NCBI GenBank assembly: GCA_947176425.1
Contig: CAMWQV010000173.1
Span: 1 to 5,591 of the forward strand
DNA from: an uncultured Clostridia bacterium
GTDB taxonomy: Bacteria > Bacillota > Clostridia > Oscillospirales > Oscillospiraceae
DNA length: 5,591 nucleotides
Reading direction: 5' to 3'
In this document: in pieces, positions 1 to 5,591 of the stretch
Position numbering within the stretch: the first letter of the stretch is position 1
Layout: each line of letters starts with the position of its first letter
Made by a program: the position numbers and the translations under genes
The notes under the pieces: model-generated
Told to the model about the DNA's origin: nothing
Seen by the model: the letters and a program-made list of their open reading frames with translations, nothing else
Database searches by the model: none

Positions 1-78
1 CCTTTTTTTTTGCAAGCTCAAGACGGCATCCGAGATGTCGTGAGGTGTCGTGGGCTCGGAGTCGTGTATAAGAGACAG
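1..78 (+). other. Illumina P7 / Nextera adapter left in the assembly (not genomic)
   Basis: Bases 13-36 match the 24-base Illumina P7 sequence at 21 of 24 positions. Bases 37-44 sit exactly where the 8-base i7 index belongs. Bases 45-78 match the 34-base Nextera read-2 adapter at 31 positions, ending with the Tn5 mosaic end GTGTATAAGAGACAG at 64-78. The order and spacing are exactly those of a Nextera library molecule. Bases 1-12 are a T-rich run outside the adapter and are equally suspect. Real insert sequence should therefore begin at 79. Any gene call extending into 1-78 is artefactual there. The adapter matches are counted by eye against adapter sequences known to me; the mismatches suggest a low-quality read end or a chimeric consensus. 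Confidence 0.96.
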
Positions 79-882
79 GGCCCCAAGCCTAATGAGATAA
101 GCGCCCAGTTCTCGTCTTTTTCGTTCCACTTCTTGGCCGGCAGACAGACACAGATCATCGACAATCACCGGCTGGTCACGGTGCGTCAGCAGCATATCTT
201 CAATGGCTGCCTTAGTGCTGCCTGCCTGCACAATAGCGGCTGGCTGCTTGCGTTCGTTTTGGTAGATGCCTGCAATTCGGGTCGCGAGCGTTGTCTTACC
301 CAAACCTTGTCCACCAACGATATACAAAACTGCTTGCAGGGCAACGCCTTCGTCAAGGACAAGAGAACGAACCGAAGTGAGGAGGACGAACGCCAGCACC
401 AGCAGCACCTGCGCCGGAGCAGTCAACAGGCAGTTGGCACAACTGTCAACGTTAAAACCTTTCGGTGCCGGTGCCAGCCGGATACCTGTTATTTCAGGTG
501 GAAAATTGTACGAATCCGTGCTGAAATCAGGGTACAGCTCGGTTCCCCGGAGAAAGCGGAGGCTCCCATCCGGAAATCGAATGGCCCCCACTTCATGGAA
601 CGAGTAGCCTTTGGCAATTTTTCCTATCTGCAACCCCTCTTGCAGTTGTTCCATAAGCATCTCATCGGCGGCCCTGTTGCTGATACCAAAATTGAGAAGC
701 GGGCATCTGCTCTTGAGTGATTTCACTGACAGTTCACCGACAGGCAGAACAATTTCTTCTGTCCATTTCTGCGGTGGATTTCCTCTAACCTCTATCCGAA
801 TAAGCTTAGGTGCAGAGTTAAAGTTCGCTCCAACAGGAAAGAGTGCGGTGGTAATGCGAATCTCGGCGTTACACTTTTTCAT
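79..882 (-). CDS. P-loop ATPase, DUF927-like / helicase-like, 3' end missing at contig edge
   Basis: The first 268 residues are present; the frame stays open through the adapter, so the C-terminus is lost. A Walker A motif GGQGLGKTT lies at about residues 190-198 and a Walker B-like strand PVIVDDL at about 238-244, after roughly 180 residues with a hydrophobic segment near 157-170. This order (long N-terminal region, then P-loop, then an Asp-Asp strand about 45 residues later) resembles DUF927-type and phage primase/helicase-like ATPases of mobile elements, which are thought to act in element replication. That family link is inference; the nucleotide-binding site is seen directly. The ATG at 882 is preceded by AGGAAAGAGG (889-898) with 6-base spacing. 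The start overlaps the end of the upstream small gene by 14 bases, suggesting translational coupling. Other P-loop families remain possible until the missing part is seen. Confidence 0.75.
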
Positions 883-1096
883 AAGACGCCTCTTTCCTAA
901 TTAAAACGCAAAAGCCGTCTTTATTCCGAATCTCCCGTTCGATTATTGGAATAGGTTGTTGGATAAGTGTTGATAACACCGGATTCTTATCCTTACGATG
1001 CTTCGGTTTTGACTTCCTTTTGCGCCCAAGCTTCAAAGGCTTCATCCGGATCAAAGGACGCCTTGGTCGCTGGGCAATCGCCTTGATTTTTCCCAT
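869..1096 (-). CDS. Small basic protein of unknown function (75 aa)
   Basis: I do not recognise this protein. The ATG at 1096 has a strong ribosome binding site, GAGGAG at 1106-1111, nine bases upstream. Its stop lies 14 bases inside the downstream ATPase gene, and the ATPase ribosome binding site is within this coding region, so the two are very likely one operon. The first half, about residues 9-37, is rich in Lys and Arg with prolines (for example GRKRKSKPKHRKDK near 24-37). The second half is more mixed and has no evident membrane segment. A basic patch of this kind could contact nucleic acid or an acidic partner, but this is inference from composition only. The site, the overlap and its position right after a candidate promoter are the main support that it is real. 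Confidence 0.65.
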   Translation of the reverse strand: MGKIKAIAQRPRRPLIRMKPLKLGRKRKSKPKHRKDKNPVLSTLIQQPIPIIEREIRNKDGFCVLIRKEASYEKV

Positions 1097-1167
1097 ATAA
1101 TTTTACTCCTCTCCAAAATAGACGTTGAAATTTCTAGGGTATCCCCCAGATACTCCGGTTTTTTGTG

Positions 1168-1179
1168 AACGGGCCCGTT
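1168..1179. promoter_or_regulatory. Perfect 12-bp palindrome, possible operator
   Basis: AACGGGCCCGTT is its own reverse complement. It lies seven or more bases downstream of the candidate -10 box at 1186-1191, so it would overlap the expected transcription start of the minus-strand operon. That is a typical place for a repressor site. No regulator is encoded nearby, so the function is inference; it could also be a chance palindrome or a small hairpin in the leader RNA. Confidence 0.35.
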
Positions 1180-1185
1180 GAACGC

Positions 1186-1214
1186 ATCATAGCATGATCT
1201 TCTTTTGAGGTCGA
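1186..1214 (-). promoter_or_regulatory. Candidate extended -10 promoter for the minus-strand ATPase operon
   Basis: Read on the minus strand, TATGAT (1191-1186) matches five of six bases of the sigma-70 -10 box and is preceded by TG at the extended -10 position (TGC, 1194-1192). A -35-like TCGACC (1214-1209, four of six) lies 17 bases upstream. It points towards the small basic protein gene, whose ATG is about 90 bases downstream. Promoters called by eye are uncertain, but spacing and TGn element are both good. Confidence 0.5.
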
Positions 1215-1265
1215 GAAGGTCAATGCCTTTTTCCCTGTTTTCTCGCAAATTTTGAACGCCGTTAT

Positions 1266-1270
1266 GGAGG
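1266..1270 (+). promoter_or_regulatory. Ribosome binding site deciding the start of the 655-aa gene
   Basis: GGAGG lies seven bases before the ATG at 1278, an ideal spacing. It fixes the start of the large plus-strand gene and, being oriented away from the minus-strand operon, shows that 1097-1277 is a divergent intergenic region. Confidence 0.85.
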
Positions 1271-1277
1271 AATTGTC

Positions 1278-3245
1278 ATGTCTGATAGATCTGATTGCTC
1301 ACTATTCCATTTGAAGCCGGTCAACAAGCCAGAAGGTTTTTTCTTTGGAAACTCAAAATCCCCCTATATACCGAAGAAAGATTGTAACACTGAAGATGGC
1401 AGTTCTTCCGAAACCTTGAACGTTAATCAGTACCTTACTTTTATTGAGCAGGAAAGAAATCGTCTGCTCTCCGAATGTGGCTACAAATCATACAGAAGCA
1501 ACGACATTAATCGATATCTCTATTTGAAGCCTGCCTTCATTCTCAAAAATATCCCTGATTTTAAGAAGGACCGCCAAGCCATATTGCATATCTACCTTGC
1601 AGACCTTGGTGCCCTGTTCACTTATTCGGATGAATGCTATTGGCAACGACAGGTCAGCGGACAGATTGTCTCTGTCAGACGTGCCCTGAACTACAGCACA
1701 GCAAAGAGAAAACAGCTTGTGGAGGGCCTTTCTGTATGGACTGAGACACTGCTTACCGATGAACAGATCATCCCTGCAAGCGACAAGAATTTACACACTA
1801 TTTTAATCAATAGAATCTTTGAGAAAGCGGGTAAATCTCCCGGTTTTGTGAAATGGGTCGAAACGCATATATGCCAAGCTGTTCCATCTGATAACGAACG
1901 GATGGCGATTATCGATACGTCTGGCCTTACCGATCAGGCCCTTGCACAATTCCGAAAAATTGTCAGATTTATTATATCGGATAATCTGTGCCGGATATAT
2001 CTGCCTAATAGCGAGGCATATCAACAGGCGGAACAAAATTTGTCCCTATTTCAAGAACTGATGCCAGAGTATCAGGAGAAAATAACTCCTCAGTTCTGTC
2101 GTACCTTTGTAAATTTTGTCTTGACAGATTATATGCAAGAATATAAGTTGGCAACGGACCCGCAATGCCATCCGGATCATGTTTCTGATGAGGACAAGCT
2201 TAGGAGCATAGCATTATTTTATCTGTATAAAATACGACTGCAGAAGCTTAACCAATTACAGGAAGGCTTTTCTCGTGAACCAATCTCTGTGCTGAATTCT
2301 GCAAACGGTGCGCCGTTTGCTTTTGCCTTTGCAATCAAGAAATGCTCAGAAGTGGACGCTAAAATTGGCAATGTGATACGAGGGTATTTTATGGAAATTA
2401 ATCAACCTCTAAAGGAGGACTCCCGTCATCATTATCTGGAGCAGCGAGTTCATTGGGCAATGGAAGAACGTACTGTAGCACAGTCGATGCGGCCTGTATT
2501 CCTCTTATATATGGCAATCTGCTGTAAACAAAACTTAGTCAGCGACCATACAATTACAATATCTCGCAGGTCCAATACACGCTGGTATATCGGACCTAAA
2601 CGGGATTATCCCAAACAACGGTATGCACAGTTAAAACTACTGGACGAACTATATGAAATCCTTGCAATAGAAAAACCAGACCAGTATGAAAATTGGAATC
2701 AGTTCTTTGTTTGGGCGGGAAAGCATATTATGAGTCCAGAGGAGGCGAAATTCTGGCGAAAACATCTGGATGTAGATGATTATAATCAGTTGCCTGCTAT
2801 TGGTTTCCAACTATGCTGCCTAAATTATTTGGAGGATTGCCTCTCTGCACATATTGAGGACCTGTCTTATACAGCAGGCTCTCGTCTGCATCTTGGAGGA
2901 TATTGTGACTTTTTCAACAGAAATCAGGATTTGATTAAGAAACAAACAAAATTAATGGAGAAAGTGCATCCCAAATTAGTCAAGGAATACAGAAAACTAT
3001 GGAGCAACCCTCGGAATAATTTTGTGAATGGCATACAGTGGCTTGAAGACCAGTTGGAAGATCAGGATTTAATTGATCTACGGGAATTTCGGATGGAGAC
3101 AGAATACGATCCTGCGGAGTTGAAACGGCTGATCTTAGAAACCGAATTACGGCTCTGTGTCTGCTATGAAGCCCGTAAAGCATTGATACACCTCTGTGAA
3201 GATACATATAATTTGGACCCCAGACTATTCAAAGAATTTCTATGA
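1278..3245 (+). CDS. Large hypothetical protein (655 aa), unrecognised; possible cargo gene
   Basis: I cannot assign this protein to a family. The frame is open for 655 codons, starts at an ATG with an ideal GGAGG seven bases upstream, and ends just before a strong hairpin, so it is surely a gene. The product appears soluble: there is no signal peptide and no convincing membrane helix. The first 45 residues are polar and low in structure (including DGSSSE). The rest looks mostly helical, with many aromatic and charged residues, for example QRVHWAMEER near 400 and long amphipathic stretches at the C-terminus. I see no Walker motif, no HNH or PD-(D/E)XK nuclease signature and no zinc-binding cysteine pattern; the CC pairs near 425 and 515 have no partners. 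It lies alone on the plus strand between two minus-strand operons and its bases are visibly AT-richer than theirs. This suggests separate acquisition, as for defence or accessory cargo, but no function follows from the sequence. Confidence 0.85.
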   Translation: MSDRSDCSLFHLKPVNKPEGFFFGNSKSPYIPKKDCNTEDGSSSETLNVNQYLTFIEQERNRLLSECGYKSYRSNDINRYLYLKPAFILKNIPDFKKDRQAILHIYLADLGALFTYSDECYWQRQVSGQIVSVRRALNYSTAKRKQLVEGLSVWTETLLTDEQIIPASDKNLHTILINRIFEKAGKSPGFVKWVETHICQAVPSDNERMAIIDTSGLTDQALAQFRKIVRFIISDNLCRIYLPNSEAYQQAEQNLSLFQELMPEYQEKITPQFCRTFVNFVLTDYMQEYKLATDPQCHPDHVSDEDKLRSIALFYLYKIRLQKLNQLQEGFSREPISVLNSANGAPFAFAFAIKKCSEVDAKIGNVIRGYFMEINQPLKEDSRHHYLEQRVHWAMEERTVAQSMRPVFLLYMAICCKQNLVSDHTITISRRSNTRWYIGPKRDYPKQRYAQLKLLDELYEILAIEKPDQYENWNQFFVWAGKHIMSPEEAKFWRKHLDVDDYNQLPAIGFQLCCLNYLEDCLSAHIEDLSYTAGSRLHLGGYCDFFNRNQDLIKKQTKLMEKVHPKLVKEYRKLWSNPRNNFVNGIQWLEDQLEDQDLIDLREFRMETEYDPAELKRLILETELRLCVCYEARKALIHLCEDTYNLDPRLFKEFL

Positions 3246-3266
3246 GAATGAACGAATTGTGTCAAT

Positions 3267-3312
3267 AAAGGTAGCTTTGGAGAGACAGTCTATATCCCCC
3301 AAAGTCACCTTT
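3267..3312. terminator. Hairpin between convergent genes, probable bidirectional terminator
   Basis: AAAGGTAGCTTTGG (3267-3280) pairs with CCAAAGTCACCTTT (3299-3312) over 14 positions, with one mismatch and one G-T pair, around an 18-base loop. It begins 22 bases after the stop of the 655-residue gene. The next gene ends on the opposite strand at about 3351-3382. The T run on the plus strand is short (3310-3313), and A-rich flanks give a similar short T tract on the minus strand. It could serve both convergent transcripts. Confidence 0.6.
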
Positions 3313-3381
3313 TCAAATCCTCTATAAAATAACCCTAGGAAGGGGCTGATTCATACGGCCCCCTCCGTATCAAACGTTTTT

Positions 3382-3728
3382 TTATTCTGCCCCTTCTTGT
3401 GTAGGCAGAATAATAGTACGGCCACCCAGATTCTGAAATACTTCCGGTATGGCATAGACATCTGTGTACTGCTGTAGCTGTCCTCCGGGGCACCGCAGAG
3501 AAAGAATGTCCCGCACACAATGTCGAGAAATTCGCCCTTATCGTCCAGCACTCCACGATTCGGCGGCAGATGCAGCACGTTCCCGTTCTCGTTGTACACC
3601 AGAGCAACACTCTCAGCGGGATACATGGCCTGAATCTGACCGCCTACGATCTTTCCCATTGTCTCTATCGTGCCGTCGATTTCCATTGCTACAGGTTTGC
3701 AGCCGGGTTCAACAACCAGAATCTTCAT
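3382..3728 (-). pseudogene. DUF3846-like protein gene with a frame disruption near 3480
   Basis: The N-terminal 80 residues (MKILVVEPG, then EIDGTIETMGKIVGG, LPPNRGVLDDKG and GTFFLCGAPED) have the pattern of DUF3846, a small domain of unknown function common in clostridial mobile elements. After GAPED the continuous frame runs to a stop at 3351 but its sequence is unlike the family. The neighbouring frame, from 3480 down to a stop at 3382-3384, instead encodes QLQQYTDVYAIPEVF and then RTIILPTQEGAE, which fits the usual DUF3846 ending. One base, or a short out-of-frame stretch, is therefore missing near 3477-3485. The corrected product would be about 115 residues. The ATG at 3728 is preferred over GTG at 3743 because GAGGG (3737-3741) lies eight bases before it. 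The gene begins 11 bases after the sigma-like gene and is last in its operon. The cause may be a sequencing error, an assembly error or a true mutation. Family link from memory of the pattern, not a search. Confidence 0.75.
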
Positions 3729-3739
3729 TTGATTTTCCC

Positions 3740-4069
3740 TCACATAGCATGGACCGTACTCTCCATCATAGCATCCATCGAAACTACGGCACCACGAAGA
3801 TCATACGGAGCTGCACAAAATCCATACCGGGCCTTTGAACTTTTGCAGCTGAGAAGTTCATATTTCAACTGGGAGAAGATGTATCCTTTCAGACTTTTGG
3901 CATCGGGTTTGTACAGCTCTACAGCACGAATTAACCGCAGAGCCAACGACTGGTATACATCGTCACGGTCCATATGCGCTGCCTGTATCAGAGTGTAGTT
4001 TTGACGGATAACACAGTCAATGCACCACAGATACTCCAACACCAGTTCGTTGCGTTCACTGATACTCAT
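3740..4069 (-). CDS. Sigma-70 region-2-like protein, short (109 aa)
   Basis: The segment DRDDVYQSLALRLIRAVELY at about residues 35-54, followed by SLKGYIFSQLKYEL, has the layout of sigma-70 region 2: an acidic start, a conserved helix of the LIRAVE type, then the aromatic and basic turn that in true sigma factors binds the -10 box and core polymerase. No region 4 follows, so if functional it would be a region-2-only, sigma-like or regulatory protein. The longer frame opens at 4111, but I choose the ATG at 4069. It overlaps the stop of the preceding gene as ATGA (4069-4066) and starts the conserved MSISERNEL, and AGGA lies about ten bases upstream. The tight overlap indicates coupled translation with the DUF4313-like gene. 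The C-terminus (ending STVHAM) is shorter than the homologues I remember. Its job could be transcription of element genes, but that is inference. Confidence 0.72.
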   Translation of the reverse strand: MSISERNELVLEYLWCIDCVIRQNYTLIQAAHMDRDDVYQSLALRLIRAVELYKPDAKSLKGYIFSQLKYELLSCKSSKARYGFCAAPYDLRGAVVSMDAMMESTVHAM

Positions 4070-4605
4070 ATTTCCACCGTCCTGTTTAAATACCGTGCTA
4101 GCAAAGTACAATATCCACAGACACGATCAACAGGCAATTCTGCCCATTCGCCAAGAATACTTTGATCTCCTGTCAGCGGTTTCAGACGAATTTTTCCGTT
4201 CTCCCTGATCTCGCAGGCATGAATACAGGTACTGCCAAATAAGTAACAGACTGTTCCATCGTCCTGGTTCAACTGGGTAAGACTGGGGATTGCCGCTGCA
4301 TCCTGCATCTGTTCAAGAATGTAACAGTTTTCGACTTTCCAGCCATCTTTGTTTCCTTCTTCTTCCATATACCAATCGAGCCGGACGCCCTGATCGGTTC
4401 CGTCCAGACAGTAAGCAAAGATCGACCGGCTGAACTTATCCGGCCAGAAGCCGTTGTTATTGCTGCTGAAACTGTATGTCCGGCTCAACAGCGAATACGG
4501 TTCCGCATAGCTGTCTTGTGTAAAAGTGATATGTGCAGTCAGATCATCTTTCGGAGATGTTTTCTTTAATTCCCGAAATGTTTGTTTCAGCTCAGCGTAA
4601 TTCAT
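4066..4605 (-). CDS. DUF4313-like element protein (179 aa)
   Basis: The start MNYAELKQTFRELKK, then LTAHITFTQDSY, EPYSLLSRTY, LDGTDQGVRLDWYM and DGWKVENCYIL, follow a pattern I associate with DUF4313-type proteins of clostridial conjugative elements; no function is known to me. The product is soluble, with no signal peptide, and contains several cysteines in its C-terminal half (about residues 116, 124, 128, 161 and 164) without a clear metal-site spacing. The ATG at 4605 is supported by a nearly perfect AAGGAGG (4611-4617) five bases upstream. The stop overlaps the next gene by four bases. A 74-base gap separates it from the small acidic gene upstream; it holds no promoter I can recognise, so it is probably in the same transcript. 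The family name is a recollection and is less certain than the gene itself. Confidence 0.75.
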   Translation of the reverse strand: MNYAELKQTFRELKKTSPKDDLTAHITFTQDSYAEPYSLLSRTYSFSSNNNGFWPDKFSRSIFAYCLDGTDQGVRLDWYMEEEGNKDGWKVENCYILEQMQDAAAIPSLTQLNQDDGTVCYLFGSTCIHACEIRENGKIRLKPLTGDQSILGEWAELPVDRVCGYCTLLARYLNRTVEI

Positions 4606-4679
4606 TTTATCCTCCTTCTGCCCTCGTCACCTCCGGGGCGGGCCGCTGGGTTTGCTGTAATTGTTTTGACGAGTATCTG

Positions 4680-4874
4680 TCAGACAGAGCCATACAGCAG
4701 ATAAGCTACTCCCTTGCTGTGCTGCCGGTCAAACCAGTTCCAGATACTTTCCCGATGAGTACCGGCATTCCATTTGAAAAACGGTGCCTCAAGACATTCC
4801 GTTTCCGGATTCATGGGTACATCGCCCAATTGTTCCCACAATTCTTCATCTGAAAAGTGTGGACCTTCGCACAT
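4680..4874 (-). CDS. Small acidic element protein of unknown function (64 aa)
   Basis: The product is acidic with a tryptophan- and aromatic-rich middle: DEELWEQLGDVPMNPETE, then AGTHRESIWNWFDRQ and a hydrophobic end VAYLLYG. This ELWEQLGDxP ... GTxxxxIWxWF pattern occurs in small hypothetical proteins that sit between recombination and DUF genes in clostridial elements, and its role is unknown to me. It lies 28 bases after the annealase stop. The ATG at 4874 is the only in-frame start before the conserved part, but the nearest good ribosome binding site, AGGAGG at 4895-4900, is 20 bases away. A tandem 10-base duplication in between (4876-4895) accounts for the extra distance. Initiation may thus be weak, or may depend on the annealase being translated. 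Too short for domain assignment; the conserved pattern and context make it likely real. Confidence 0.7.
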   Translation of the reverse strand: MCEGPHFSDEELWEQLGDVPMNPETECLEAPFFKWNAGTHRESIWNWFDRQHSKGVAYLLYGSV

Positions 4875-4875
4875 A

Positions 4876-4895
4876 TTTCATCCGCTTTCATCCGC
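4876..4895. repeat. Perfect tandem 10-bp duplication in the leader of the 64-aa gene
   Basis: TTTCATCCGC occurs twice in direct succession, at 4876-4885 and 4886-4895 (GCGGATGAAA twice on the minus strand). It separates the AGGAGG at 4895-4900 from the ATG at 4874. With a single copy the spacing would be 10 bases; with two it is 20. Confidence 0.85.
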
Positions 4896-4902
4896 CTCCT
4901 GA

Positions 4903-5559
4903 CTAAGCCGCAGTACCATTTTTCGTTTGGGTCTTCTTCAACGAACTCATTGCCTGTTTATAGGTATCAGGACTCATTTCCTCCGGTCTGTTCAGATGAT
5001 AGCGATTCAGAACAGTCTCCAATGCAACGCCAGTTCGGGCCAATTCTTTCTGCAAATTATTCATCTGCGTTTTGCTCAGGCTGGGTTCTGCCGGTTTTGG
5101 TACAGCAGCTTTCGCAATCCAGGAGTACACCACTTTATCCCAGGAATTAGCAATGACCAGCGCAGAAATCTCACGCTGGTCATTGTACTCAATACTCTGG
5201 ACATGGAACCGGTCATAAGTGGTCAGCTTATTGCCTCTTTCCTGAATTTTTACCTTGTCTGCCGTAACCCAGATAAAGTCAGGTGCCGTATAGAGTTCCC
5301 TGCCGATGCCGATGTTAAAGCAGGCCCGTTTGAAGGAATCGGACGCCTGGCTCTTTTCCTGTTCCGTATAACCGGCAGTGCCAACATCCTGCTTTGCAAT
5401 CCATTGTTTTTTATCCTCATCCCAAATGGATACCGTACAATACAGATTGCCGTCAATACTTTGATGGGTACGCTGCCAGCCCAGTGGGGTAAAGGTCTCA
5501 TCCAGGATTCTCTGGTCCACACGGGCGTCCTTATACCCTAAAAGTCGGATTATACGCAC
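4903..5559 (-). CDS. Rad52-like single-strand annealing protein (phage/ICE type), 5' end uncertain
   Basis: The core has the hallmarks of Rad52/Sak-type annealases. YKDARVDQRILDE (about residues 9-21) leads to LGWQRTH, then a strand YCTVSIWDEDKKQW, and the family signature ASDSFKRACFNIGIGRELYTAP near 72-93. These proteins bind single-stranded DNA and pair complementary strands during phage or element recombination. The C-terminal part (from about 155, LSKTQMNNLQKELARTG...) looks like a helical tail, as usual after the annealing core. The start is doubtful. The GTG at 5559 has no ribosome binding site and is directly preceded by an in-frame TGA (5562-5560). The adjacent frame upstream reads VSQTTSRF, which would fit the missing N-terminus if one base were lost at about 5560. 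The gene thus probably begins beyond the window. It is the first visible gene of the minus-strand operon. The family call is by motif, not by search. Confidence 0.72.
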   Translation of the reverse strand: MRIIRLLGYKDARVDQRILDETFTPLGWQRTHQSIDGNLYCTVSIWDEDKKQWIAKQDVGTAGYTEQEKSQASDSFKRACFNIGIGRELYTAPDFIWVTADKVKIQERGNKLTTYDRFHVQSIEYNDQREISALVIANSWDKVVYSWIAKAAVPKPAEPSLSKTQMNNLQKELARTGVALETVLNRYHLNRPEEMSPDTYKQAMSSLKKTQTKNGTAA

Positions 5560-5591
5560 TCAAAACGCGAAGTAGTTTGAGAAACGAGAGA
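5560..5591 (-). other. Probable upstream coding part of the annealase gene, out of frame
   Basis: Read from 5591 on the minus strand in codons, this stretch encodes SLVSQTTSRF. It then meets the annealase frame only if one base is added next to 5560. The residues resemble the segment that usually precedes the YKDAR core in such proteins. It lies at the very contig end, where consensus quality is often low, so it is equally compatible with assembly error. Confidence 0.35.

Noticed and set aside
60..78. A Tn5-like mosaic end suggesting a real transposon end
   Set aside because: It is preceded by the read-2 adapter, an index-length gap and P7, so it is a library artefact, not a mobile element.
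10..720. A 236-codon open frame on the plus strand
   Set aside because: It begins in the adapter and is antisense to the ATPase gene, which has clear Walker motifs and a good ribosome binding site.
1051..1248. A 65-codon minus-strand frame starting at TTG
   Set aside because: It has no ribosome binding site, overlaps the small basic gene by 46 bases and contains the candidate promoter and palindrome.
3342..3362. Short GGGGC/GCCCC inverted repeat near the end of the minus-strand operon
   Set aside because: The stem is five base pairs, has no T tract after it on the minus strand and is weaker than the 3267-3312 hairpin; not called as a terminator.
3464..3998. Overlapping plus-strand open frames of 124 and 142 codons
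   Set aside because: They are antisense to the DUF3846-like and sigma-like genes, are rich in Ser/Arg/Cys low-complexity runs and lack ribosome binding sites.
4927..5541. A 204-codon plus-strand frame
   Set aside because: It is the antisense shadow of the Rad52-like gene, whose protein has a recognisable family signature.
79..5591. Search for tRNA, rRNA, CRISPR repeats, insertion sequence ends or attachment sites
   Set aside because: No cloverleaf, no regularly spaced repeats and no terminal inverted repeats with a transposase were seen by eye.

Overview
The window looks like a short metagenome or draft-genome contig from a Gram-positive Clostridia-type gut bacterium (Lachnospiraceae/Oscillospiraceae-like). 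The evidence is strong AGGAGG-type ribosome binding sites, moderate GC, and a set of small proteins (DUF3846-like, DUF4313-like, a sigma region-2-like protein, a Rad52-like annealase) that I recognise from integrative conjugative elements and prophages of these bacteria. No integrase, relaxase or attachment site lies in the window, so the element is inferred from gene content only. No lineage was confirmed by any search.

Layout. Bases 1-78 are not genomic: they match, with errors, an Illumina P7/Nextera adapter with an 8-base index, ending in the Tn5 mosaic end. From 79 to 1096 the minus strand carries a two-gene operon: a small basic protein (1096-869) overlapping a P-loop ATPase with DUF927-like features (882-79), cut by the contig end. 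A spacer (1097-1277) holds a candidate extended -10 promoter and a perfect 12-bp palindrome ahead of this operon. On the plus strand, 1278-3245 encodes a 655-residue protein that I do not recognise. It is followed by a hairpin (3267-3312) that probably terminates transcription from both sides.

From 5591 back to about 3382 the minus strand carries a compact five-gene operon: Rad52-like single-strand annealing protein, a 64-residue acidic protein, a DUF4313-like protein, a sigma-70 region-2-like protein and a DUF3846-like protein. Two junctions are very tight (a 4-bp ATGA overlap and an 11-bp gap), as expected for co-translated element genes.

The annealase and the ATPase suggest element DNA recombination and replication, the sigma-like protein may regulate the element, and the DUF proteins have no known role. 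The 655-residue gene, on the opposite strand between the two blocks and visibly AT-richer, looks like cargo; it is the best candidate here for something undescribed. Two genes (the DUF3846-like gene and the 5' end of the annealase) each appear to be missing one base, or a short stretch. With the error-containing adapter at the other end, this makes consensus errors a serious alternative to real gene decay.
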